Source: B10-G9 sp963712165
Lineage (GTDB): Bacteria; Chloroflexota; Anaerolineae; Anaerolineales; UBA11858
Assembly: GCA_963712165.1 (NCBI GenBank)
Contig: CAVQGY010000002.1
Span: 744,001-808,000 of the forward strand
DNA: 64,000 bases
Reading direction: 5' to 3'
The position numbers and the translations under genes were made by a program. Each line of letters opens with the position of its first letter. The first letter of the stretch is position 1. This document shows, piece by piece, positions 57,184-64,000 of the stretch. The notes beneath the pieces were generated by a model. The model was not told where the DNA came from and searched no databases. It worked only from the letters and a program-made list of their open reading frames with translations.

Positions 57184-57599
57184 AATATCCCAGGCCAGCC
57201 GATAAGCCGCATTCTGTCTGGTGGATCTCTGGTTTACACCCCGGAGGGCTTCCTCCCTTTAATCCAGTGAGGTGATCATCTGTCTGGGGCGCACCTCTCG
57301 GTGCGCCTCGGTGCAGCCTACCTGGGATTCGAGGGAGACGAGCAGCCTCCCCTCCCGAAGGAGTTCATCCCTGTTTGGCCTTGCTCCCGGTGGGGGTTGC
57401 CCGGCCGGGGGCATTACTGCCCCCGCCGGTGGTCTCTTACACCACCATTTCACCCTTACTCCCGGAGGAGCGGTATGTTTCTGTGGCCCGATCCGGCAGA
57501 TCTCTCCGCCCCGGACGTTATCCGGCACCGTGCTCGGTGGAGTGCGGACTTTCCTCACCTCCCGAAGGGGGCGCAACCACCTGGCTGACCTGGGATTCC
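57184..57599 (-). ncRNA. rnpB: RNase P RNA, bacterial class A
   Basis: On the minus strand the molecule opens GGAATCCCAGGTCAGCC, contains the universal GAGGAAAGTCCGCACTCC near 57560 and CCGGATAACGTCCGG, later GGTGAAATGGTGGTGTAAGAG, and ends CAGACAGAATGCGGCTTATC with GGCTGGCCTGGG closing the P1 stem. Length about 415. It processes the 5' ends of tRNA precursors. Translations of this region are not genes. Ends are approximate. Confidence 0.95.
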
Positions 57600-57750
57600 A
57601 TGATAACATGGGGGAGGATATTCTAATAGGGGAGGGCATGGGTTTCCCTAGAATGTAAAGGAAGTGAATCAAGTACAAGGAGAAAACCAGCAAGGAAAAG
57701 AATAACTGGATGATATAAATCCTCCTCATTCAGATCGATAAGGTGTAATT

Positions 57751-58560
57751 ATGAAACAGACTTGGGCACAGAATTGTTTGGAACAGATAAGTGGATCATT
57801 GCCATGTGCATCTTGATGCACTGCAGGTGATCCAGGATATAACAGCTCTACAGGCCTCGAGCAGATCGTGGACTTAGCAGAAAAGATCTGTCCGCCTTCA
57901 GGAAGGCGGAGTGGATGCGGTGATGTTCTCGAATGAGTTCAGCCTGCCGTACCTGACCAAAGTAGAGACGCTCACAGTCGCTTCCATGGCGCGGATAATA
58001 GGTGAACTTCTGGGAGATATCAAAATTCCTTTTGGGGTCAACGTATTATGGGATCAATTGCATCTCTGGATCTGGCAGTTGCGGTTGGAGCCAGTTTCGT
58101 CAGGGAGATTTTCACCGGCGATATGCCAGTGACTTCGGTCTGTGGAATACTGATTCCGGAAAGTCTGTCCGACACCAGCATCGCATTGGGGGAAAGACGT
58201 CAGATTGTTCTTAATATAGTACCTGAAGCCGCAAGTTACCTCACCGACCGTGATATCGTTGATATTGCCAGGTCAACTGTATTTAATAATCATCCAGATG
58301 CTATCTGCGTATCAGGACTTACTGCAGGGGTCCAAACAGATGCTTCAATACTAAGGAAAGTAAAAGAAGCTGTACCTGACACCGTTGTTGTGTCCAACAC
58401 GGGAGTACGAATTGAAAATGCACAGGAACAATTATCGATTGCTGATGGAGCGATCGTTGGGACTGCCCTGAAAAAAGATGGCGTATTCGAGAACCATGTT
58501 GATAAAGACCGTGTCAGGGAATTCATGGAAAAAATCAAGTCTATTCGAAAGACATCCTAG
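57751..58560 (+). pseudogene. BtpA/SgcQ family pseudogene with many frameshifts
   Basis: Family sequence is spread over three frames: ELFGTDKWIIAMC, GLEQIVDLAEK, GGVDAVMFSNEFSLPYLTKV (from 57908), KIPFGVNVLWD, IASLDLAVAVGASFVREIFTG, SDFGLWNTDSGKSVRHQHRIGG, then VLNIVPEAASYLTDRDIVDIARSTVFNNHPDA to FMEKIKSIRK at 58560. Consecutive blocks need at least five or six single-base shifts to join, so the gene is dead rather than mis-sequenced at one point. The last frame (58048-58560, 170 codons) is open and could be mistaken for a gene. BtpA/SgcQ proteins are TIM barrels, SgcQ being found in a sugar operon. Confidence 0.82.
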
Positions 58561-58574
58561 CGGTGGATAGTTCA

Positions 58575-58709
58575 ATGGAAATAAAAATTGCACCATCCAT
58601 TGCATCTGGGCCCCTGACAAATTTGAAGGATACCATTCAGGAGCTTGATCGAGCGGGCGCATCGATTATTCATTTTGAAGGACTGGACAAATCGCTCTTC
58701 TTCCCTTAA
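58575..58709 (+). pseudogene. Truncated ribulose-phosphate 3-epimerase-like start
   Basis: 44 codons: MEIKIAPSIASGPLTNLKDT, IQELDRAGASIIHFEGLD, then a stop. This is the N-terminal strand-helix-strand of ribulose-phosphate 3-epimerase family proteins (normally about 220 residues, with APSIL and HFDVMDG where this has APSIA and HFEGLDK). It follows the BtpA/SgcQ pseudogene by 14 bases and looks like the next gene of the same dead operon. The same pair (SgcQ, SgcE) occurs in the sgc operon of enterobacteria. Confidence 0.65.
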
Positions 58710-58751
58710 AATGTCCCTTCGGTATAGTAAGAAATGATTGGAGGAATACCC

Positions 58752-59021
58752 TTGGGCTTAAAATCATCACAAAAACGAGAACGACAAAATGACAAACGTC
58801 GGGCCAGGAATCGTGCCTATAAAAGCACAGCCCGCACCTTGATCAAAAAAGCATTTTTAGCGATCGAGTCCGGCAACCTGGAAGATGCAAAATCAACCAC
58901 ATTCGAGGCTGTAAAAGCCATCGATAAAGCGGCTGCGAAAGGAGCCTTGCACAAGAACAACGCTTCCCGTAGAAAAGGCCGCTTGATGACCCGCCTGGCT
59001 GCAATGGAAAAAGGCGCCTAG
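58752..59021 (+). CDS. rpsT: 30S ribosomal protein S20
   Basis: 89 residues from TTG 58752, chosen because GGAGG lies seven bases upstream and the sequence then starts GLKSSQKRERQNDKRRARN as in S20; the ATG at 58734 has no site and adds six unmatched residues. Basic helical body with KSTARTLIKKAFLAIESGN and IDKAAAKGALHKNNASRRKGRL, which binds 16S rRNA. Single gene with its own terminator. Confidence 0.93.
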   Translation: MGLKSSQKRERQNDKRRARNRAYKSTARTLIKKAFLAIESGNLEDAKSTTFEAVKAIDKAAAKGALHKNNASRRKGRLMTRLAAMEKGA

Positions 59022-59046
59022 AAGTAGATCTTTCTTGAGGAATACT

Positions 59047-59083
59047 AAGGGCTGATCCGGGAAGCTGCGGACAGCCCTTTTAT
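59047..59083 (+). terminator. rpsT terminator
   Basis: AAGGGCTG pairs with CAGCCCTT, followed by TTAT, 25 bases after the stop. Confidence 0.7.
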
Positions 59084-59233
59084 CTTGTCTGGGAGCTGTT
59101 TAAGACCGAAAAATGATAATTGAAGATTGGAGATAATAAAGGTCAGGGTTTAGATTAGGGGATTATTATTTGTGATAATGGTCTGTCAGTTTTGCTGACC
59201 TGACGGATTCCTCTCTTTCTTGATTTGCTAAAA

Positions 59234-59354
59234 ATGTCATTCTGACGATGAGCGGAAGCGAAGAGGAAGAATCCAAGAGAAAATCCTCTATAGTGGACGA
59301 TGGTGCTTTACCCCGATTCACATCATGGACTTCGCATACGCTCAGGATGACATT
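59234..59354. repeat. Imperfect palindromic intergenic element
   Basis: The left end (ATGTCATTCTGACGATGAGC, GGAAGCGAAG) is complementary to the right end (CTTCGCATACGCTCAGGATG, ACATT), about 120 bases in all. The GTCATTCTGAGCG...GCGAAG wording is familiar from dispersed intergenic repeats in many bacteria. No credible gene lies in 59084-59592; only this element, the AT-rich repeat near 59113 and a promoter are seen. Confidence 0.5.
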
Positions 59355-59547
59355 CTCACATGTATCAATCTGATGATGAGCTCTACGGCTCTGCTGCCTG
59401 CCTGTTAAATGCGCTGGACAGGAGTTAAGAGATCTGTTTGGTGATACTAGAAACGGTCGGCAGTGACCCAGTCCCCGGTCTCCTGTCCCCGGTCGTGTTG
59501 AAGGCATATCCGGTCAGGGGCCTACCTACCTCTGTTTTGTATGTAAA

Positions 59548-59556
59548 TGTTATAAT
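59548..59556 (+). promoter_or_regulatory. Extended -10 promoter of argS
   Basis: TGTTATAAT, a perfect -10 with the TG extension, 36 bases before the argS start; -35 unclear. It directly precedes a copy of the GATGCGGGATCC word (59560-59572). Confidence 0.55.
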
Positions 59557-59592
59557 CTCGATGCGGGATCCAGAAAATAACTGTGAGTGATT

Positions 59593-61353
59593 ATGTTCCA
59601 TAAAGAACAGCGAGACCTATCACAAAATATCCAGGAAATTCTTAACGACCTGAAAATTCCTGTACCAGATGAGATCGAGTGGACTCCTGTGCCCTTTTCA
59701 GGGGAGTGGGGGATAGCCACATCATTTTTTAAAACTGCGGCCGAGGAAGCCAAAAGCGGAAAATCCATCAATGTGCCCCAACGTGCAGAGGAGATCGCCC
59801 AGCAGGTGGCTGAGGCCCTCCCTGAGCAGTCTTCTTTCCCAAAAGTTGAAGCCGTAGGTGGATATCTCAACCTGTATTTTGATTCCCAGGTATTCAGCTC
59901 ACGGGTAGTGAATTCCGTTCTGGCAACGGATAATTTCGGACAGGGTGAAAACAAGGGGGAAAAATGGATGGTGGAATTTTCCAACCTCAATACCCATAAG
60001 GCGTTTCATGTCGGCCACTTGCGGAGCACGATCCTGGGAGATGTCATCACCCGGATCCTTACTTTTGCTGGCTATGATGCTGTTCCGGTAAATTATTACG
60101 GCGATATGGGCCTGCATGTCATCAAGTGGCTCTGGAATTACCTCAATTTTCATGAGGGAGAAACACCCCCCGAGGACGCTACCCGCTGGATTGGCGAGGT
60201 CTACGAGGAAGTTGCCGAGCGTTTGGAGAAAGAACCTGAATTGGAAAAAGAGATCAGGGAGATCTACCAGCGCTGGGATAAGCAGGATCCAGAGATTGTC
60301 GAGTTATGGAATGTAACTCGCCAATGGTCTCTGGATGGATTTGAAGACCTGTACCGGATCCTTGATATCCATTTTGACCGATTCTATTCCAACAGCGAAG
60401 TCGAGTTCCAGGGGAAAGATATCGTCAACGAGTTAATAACAAAAGGTATCGCAGAAGACCTTAGGCCGGATGATGCCGTCATTGTCCGACTGGATGATCT
60501 CTTAGGACTGGAAAAGGAAAAGTACCGTGTGCTGGTCGTCTTAAGGTCTGATGGCACGGCATTATATTCTACAGAAGACCTTGCCCTGGCAAAATTGAAA
60601 CACGAAGAATATAAACCGGATAGATCTATCTACGTGGTGGATGTGCGCCAGTCGCTGCATTTCCAGCAGGTTTGGAAGACCCTGGAACTGGCTGGCTATG
60701 ACTGGGCAACAAAGTGCCAGCACCTGGCCTATGAACTGGTGAATCTGCCTGGCAATGTGGTGATGGCCTCCCGGGAAGGGACTGTAGTCCGCCTGGAAGA
60801 TCTGATCCGGGAAGCGCAGGATCGGGCTTATGAGATCGTCGAGGAGAAGAACCCGGATCTCAGTGAAGTCCAGAAAAAAGACATAGCCCGGGCTGTAGGC
60901 CTGGGGGCTATCAAATTCCCCATGCTGGACCGAGAGTCTACCCGAACAGTTACCTTTGATTGGGATTCCGCCCTGGATTTCAATGGCCAGGCAGCTCCCT
61001 ATATTCAATATGCTCACGTGCGGGCCAACAGCATCCTGAAAAAGGTGACTGATCTGCCCCGGCAGATCTCCCCTCCCGGGCATATTCTGATCGAGGAGGA
61101 AGTAGCCCTGATCGAGGATCTGTCCCAGTTCCCCGGGGTAGTTCAGAATGCTGCCAGGGAACTCAAACCTCTGCACTTGACCAATTACCTGTTTGGTCTT
61201 GCGAAGTCATTTAACGCGTTTTACCGGCAGGCACCCGTTCTGAATGCTGAGGCAGGGATCAGAGAATTCCGGATCGGACTGGTTGAATCTGCCCAGAAAG
61301 TATTATCCAGCGGCCTGGGATTGCTGGGCATCGAAGCACCCAGGGTGATGTAA
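59593..61353 (+). CDS. argS: Arginyl-tRNA synthetase
   Basis: 586 residues from ATG 59593 (a GTG at 59587 is the other choice; neither has a strong ribosome site). N-terminal tRNA D-loop-binding domain (to about 110), then the class I HIGH motif as NLNTHKAFHVGHLRSTILGD, and the KMSK-equivalent VVMASREGTVVRLEDL, the form found in many ArgRS. DALR anticodon-binding domain at the end (AAPYIQYAHVRANSILKK ... FNAFYRQAPVLNAE). It charges tRNA-Arg with arginine. Probably transcribed alone or with the following gene (about 100 bases apart). Confidence 0.93.
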   Translation: MFHKEQRDLSQNIQEILNDLKIPVPDEIEWTPVPFSGEWGIATSFFKTAAEEAKSGKSINVPQRAEEIAQQVAEALPEQSSFPKVEAVGGYLNLYFDSQVFSSRVVNSVLATDNFGQGENKGEKWMVEFSNLNTHKAFHVGHLRSTILGDVITRILTFAGYDAVPVNYYGDMGLHVIKWLWNYLNFHEGETPPEDATRWIGEVYEEVAERLEKEPELEKEIREIYQRWDKQDPEIVELWNVTRQWSLDGFEDLYRILDIHFDRFYSNSEVEFQGKDIVNELITKGIAEDLRPDDAVIVRLDDLLGLEKEKYRVLVVLRSDGTALYSTEDLALAKLKHEEYKPDRSIYVVDVRQSLHFQQVWKTLELAGYDWATKCQHLAYELVNLPGNVVMASREGTVVRLEDLIREAQDRAYEIVEEKNPDLSEVQKKDIARAVGLGAIKFPMLDRESTRTVTFDWDSALDFNGQAAPYIQYAHVRANSILKKVTDLPRQISPPGHILIEEEVALIEDLSQFPGVVQNAARELKPLHLTNYLFGLAKSFNAFYRQAPVLNAEAGIREFRIGLVESAQKVLSSGLGLLGIEAPRVM

Positions 61354-61459
61354 GCATTACCCGTCATTTGTCACTGGAAAGCTGAAAGGGTTTTTGTACA
61401 ATTATTGAACTTCAAATCATGGGTAATCCATGAAATATGTCAAGAATGAAGGAGAATAT

Positions 61460-62773
61460 ATGGCAATTAGGACACTCATAATGGGCGCAGCAGGGCGGGA
61501 TTTTCACAACTTCAATGTTTTCTTCCGGGAGAACAAGGATTATGAAGTGGTTGCCTTTACTGCAACTCAGATTCCCAACATCGAAGGCAGAAAATATCCG
61601 TCAGCCTTATCAGGAAAGAATTATCCGGATGGTATTCCTATATACCCCGAATCTGAATTGATTCCACTCATCAAGAAATACCAGGTAGAACAGGTAGTTT
61701 TCGCTTATAGTGATGTCTCCCATGAGTACGTCATGCACAAGGCTTCCGAGGTCCTGGCTGCTGGGCCAGATTTCCGGCTGATGGGCCTGGATACGACCCA
61801 GATCAAATCTACCAAACCAGTGGTATCCGTGTGCGCAGTGCGTACTGGCAGCGGAAAAAGCCAGACCACGCGGCGAGTTGCTGCAATCCTGCAGGGATTG
61901 GGCAAAAAAGTAGCCGTGATCCGTCACCCCATGCCGTATGGCGACCTGGCCAAGCAGGCTGTGCAGCGATTTGGCGAACTGGCCGATCTGGATAAACATG
62001 AGTGCACGATCGAGGAACGGGAAGAGTACGAACCACATATCGTCCAGGATGTGCTGGTATTTGCCGGTGTTGACTATGAAGCCATCCTCCGCGAAGCGGA
62101 AAAAGAGGCGGATATCATTCTCTGGGATGGCGGCAATAATGACCTCTCGTTCTACGTGCCTGATTTTCAGATCGTGGTGGCTGACCCTCACCGCCCTGGA
62201 CATGAGACCACCTACCATCCCGGGGAGGCCAATGCCCGAACCGCGGATGTGTTTGTGATCAACAAGGTCGATACTGCGGACGCGGAGAATGTCATTTCCT
62301 TGCATGAATCTCTGAGGCAACTAGCCCCAGAGGCAACGATCCTGGAAGCTGCTTCCCCGCTTTTCGTGGATGATCCCGGCCAGATCAAGGGCAAACGTGT
62401 GCTGGTCGTAGAAGATGGGCCGACACTGACCCACGGAGGAATGGCTTATGGCGCAGGCTGGGTTGCCGCCAGGCGTTTTGGCGCTGCGGAAATCGTAGAC
62501 CCTCGACCTTATGCTGTTGGAACCATTCTGGAAACCTACCATAAATATCCCACAACTGGAAATGTCCTGCCAGCTATGGGGTATGGCGACGCCCAGATCA
62601 AAGAACTGGAAAAGACCATTAACAATGCAGAGGTTGATCTGGTGGTCATTGGCACCCCCATTGACCTCAGCCGGCTGATGAAGATCAATAAGCCGACCCA
62701 GCGGGTTCGGTATGAACTGCAGATCATTGGTCAACCCACTCTGGAGGACCTGCTGAAAGCTAAATTTGCATAG
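61460..62773 (+). CDS. Cyclic 2,3-diphosphoglycerate synthetase-like P-loop protein
   Basis: 437 residues from ATG 61460 (AAGGAG six bases upstream; an earlier in-frame ATG at 61430 lacks a site). An N-terminal Rossmann-like part (RTLIMGAAGRDFHNFNVFFR) is followed by the P-loop CAVRTGSGKSQTTRRVA (about 132-148) and by a DxxG-like switch ILWDGGNNDLSFYVPDFQIVV and VINKVDTAD, a GTPase-like specificity motif. This architecture is that of archaeal cPGS, which makes the cyclic solute from 2,3-bisphosphoglycerate; bacterial homologues are common and their reaction is unproved. A hairpin follows. Confidence 0.72.
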   Translation: MAIRTLIMGAAGRDFHNFNVFFRENKDYEVVAFTATQIPNIEGRKYPSALSGKNYPDGIPIYPESELIPLIKKYQVEQVVFAYSDVSHEYVMHKASEVLAAGPDFRLMGLDTTQIKSTKPVVSVCAVRTGSGKSQTTRRVAAILQGLGKKVAVIRHPMPYGDLAKQAVQRFGELADLDKHECTIEEREEYEPHIVQDVLVFAGVDYEAILREAEKEADIILWDGGNNDLSFYVPDFQIVVADPHRPGHETTYHPGEANARTADVFVINKVDTADAENVISLHESLRQLAPEATILEAASPLFVDDPGQIKGKRVLVVEDGPTLTHGGMAYGAGWVAARRFGAAEIVDPRPYAVGTILETYHKYPTTGNVLPAMGYGDAQIKELEKTINNAEVDLVVIGTPIDLSRLMKINKPTQRVRYELQIIGQPTLEDLLKAKFA

Positions 62774-62799
62774 TGAGTCCAATTGATTTAGGAAATCCA

Positions 62800-62852
62800 C
62801 AGATACCCTGCGGACGAGTGTTTCACTCCTAAACCCCGCAGGGTTCTGTATT
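62800..62852 (+). terminator. Terminator-like hairpin
   Basis: ACCCTGCGG (62805-62813) and CCGCAGGGT (62836-62844), with flanking ACAGAT and TTCTGT bases that can extend the stem; loop of 22 bases and a weak T-rich tail. Confidence 0.5.
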
Positions 62853-62905
62853 TAGTGGTACATTTGTAATTGCCGGAAAATACAATAGTGCTAACGAGCC
62901 CAGCT

Positions 62906-64000
62906 ATGCCAAAATTGGACTGGCCCTCAAAAACAGACCAACCTCTGCCTGAAGGAAAGCTGATCACGGATCAGATTTACCATCCAGCTGTTAAGGATCT
63001 CAAACAGAATAATCACCTGATCCTGGGGGATAACCTGCCTGTGATGAGCGCCTTAATGGAAGACTATGAAGGCAAGATCGATCTCATTTATGTGGATCCG
63101 CCATTTTTCACCAATAAGGGTTATTCGGCCCGGGTAGGAAGGGGAGAGGACTCCCGTAAACCGGAGGAATGGCAGCTGACGGATGGTTACCCTGACGAAT
63201 GGGATGATCTGGAGTCCTACCTGGACATGCTTTATCCCCGGCTCCAAGCCATGTATCGCCTTCTGGCACCGACGGGATCCTTTTTCTTGCATCTGGATTG
63301 GCATGCCAATTCATACGCCAGGATCTTGTTGGATGAGATATTTGGATATGACAATCTGCGAAATGAGATCATCTGGACCTACCATGGTCCATCACCAATC
63401 CGTTCAGCATTTAACCGCAAACATGATTTGATCCTGTTCTATTCCAAAACGGATCAATACTTCTTTGATGTAGATGCTGTGCGTATTCCCTATGCTTCGA
63501 ACACCGTTGATACATTCAAATCTTCTAAAAAAGCTGGTTTTGGCAAGGTGCCCGACCTGGAGAGAGGCAAGGTCCCTGAGGATTGGTGGTATTTTCCCGT
63601 AGTGGCCCGGCTTCATCAAGAAAGAACTGGTTATCCTACTCAGAAACCGGAGCGTTTGCTGGAACGGATCATCCTGGCGACCACCGAACCAGGAGCCATG
63701 GTAGCGGATTTTTTCAGTGGCGCAGGGACAACTGGAAGCGTCTCTGCCAGGCTGGGAAGACGCTTTATCCTCTCCGATAATCAGCCTCGAGCTCTCCACA
63801 CCACCCGGGCTCGATTGATCCTTGATCAGGGATCGAACGAAGCAAAAAATACCAAAGGCTTCCCGCTGCTGGTTCAGCATGAGGTTCAGACCGACCCTGG
63901 CCTGCCTCAAATCACGGGGGATCTGGGGATTCCCGATCCTGAGATCCGGAATGGGTCGGTCCATCTCGATCCGAACTTTGCAGAACAGGTATTGTATTGG
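62906..64000 (+). CDS. Site-specific DNA methyltransferase, beta-class (3'-truncated by window edge)
   Basis: Open frame from ATG 62906 to the window end, 365 codons visible, no stop. Motif IV LIYVDPPFFTNKGYS comes at about 61-75, before the SAM-binding motif I ADFFSGAGTTGSVSARLGRR (about 271-290), which is the order of beta-class N6-adenine or N4-cytosine enzymes; TQKPERLLERIILATTEPG is the conserved stretch before motif I. The segment WTYHGPSPIRSAFNRKHDLILFYSK also fits type III Mod-like proteins. The specificity domain and any restriction partner are outside. Start choice is weak because no clear ribosome site is seen. Confidence 0.88.
   Translation, partial: MPKLDWPSKTDQPLPEGKLITDQIYHPAVKDLKQNNHLILGDNLPVMSALMEDYEGKIDLIYVDPPFFTNKGYSARVGRGEDSRKPEEWQLTDGYPDEWDDLESYLDMLYPRLQAMYRLLAPTGSFFLHLDWHANSYARILLDEIFGYDNLRNEIIWTYHGPSPIRSAFNRKHDLILFYSKTDQYFFDVDAVRIPYASNTVDTFKSSKKAGFGKVPDLERGKVPEDWWYFPVVARLHQERTGYPTQKPERLLERIILATTEPGAMVADFFSGAGTTGSVSARLGRRFILSDNQPRALHTTRARLILDQGSNEAKNTKGFPLLVQHEVQTDPGLPQITGDLGIPDPEIRNGSVHLDPNFAEQVLYW

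Noticed and set aside
57259..57729. Open frames on both strands at the RNase P locus
   Set aside because: The DNA folds and reads as rnpB; the translations are Pro/Gly/Arg-rich noise.
59166..59507. 113-codon minus-strand frame before argS
   Set aside because: It runs across the palindromic element and has no ribosome site or recognisable sequence.

Overview
The window reads as a chromosomal segment of an anaerobic bacterium, most probably a member of the Chloroflexota class Anaerolineae. This is inferred from the 16S rRNA wording (for example the ATTAGAAACCCC variant near 14464 and the region after 14640), a homodimeric pyruvate:ferredoxin oxidoreductase, corrinoid methyl-transfer genes and many threonine/proline-rich lipoproteins. 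No taxon-level search was possible. The left edge cuts a cyclodeaminase gene and the right edge cuts a DNA methyltransferase gene.

Layout. 1-10.5 kb: mixed housekeeping genes (CapA-like protein, P1 peptidase, cytoplasmic molybdopterin oxidoreductase, UPF0173 hydrolase, HerA-like ATPase, PAP2 phosphatase, a two-gene nucleotidyltransferase / quinate-dehydrogenase-like operon, LysM lipoprotein). 10.7-19 kb: dnaX-ybaB-recR followed, on the same strand, by a complete rRNA operon (16S, tRNA-Ile, tRNA-Ala, 23S, 5S) with two near-consensus promoters, recognisable processing stems and an odd terminator-like hairpin between tRNA-Ala and 23S. 19-35.6 kb: universal stress protein, NifJ-type POR, dinB, terC, a FAD/Fe-S dehydrogenase fusion broken by one missing base, an acyl-CoA mutase large subunit followed by xseB and a small membrane protein, a slipin, a hexulose-phosphate-synthase-like enzyme, a DUF333 lipoprotein and a response regulator with a degenerate receiver. 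35.6-38.5 kb: a protein-bound (CysO/Mec/CysM/MoeB) cysteine synthesis operon behind a leader that looks like a transcription attenuator. 38.8-43.3 kb: an EamA transporter and a corrinoid methyl-transfer module (homocysteine-methyltransferase-like protein, corrinoid protein, RACo-like reactivase).

43.5-56.9 kb is the accessory island and the most interesting part. It has a beta-propeller lipoprotein, two tandem TIR-TM-WD40 genes whose first 252 codons are nearly identical while the rest has diverged, a third TIR-TM protein, a two-helix channel-like protein with RCK domains ending in a ryanodine-receptor (RyR) domain, and an HD-phosphohydrolase/RyR protein split by a frameshift. A decayed RyR fragment lies between the second and third TIR genes. 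I propose a TIR/RyR membrane signalling or defence system in which TIR enzymes make a nucleotide product that RyR-bearing effectors sense and an HD enzyme may remove. This is an inference from domains and adjacency only.

57-64 kb: RNase P RNA on the minus strand, a heavily frameshifted BtpA/SgcQ pseudogene with a truncated epimerase start (a dead sugar operon), ribosomal protein S20, argS, a cyclic-2,3-diphosphoglycerate-synthetase-like P-loop protein and the cut DNA methyltransferase.
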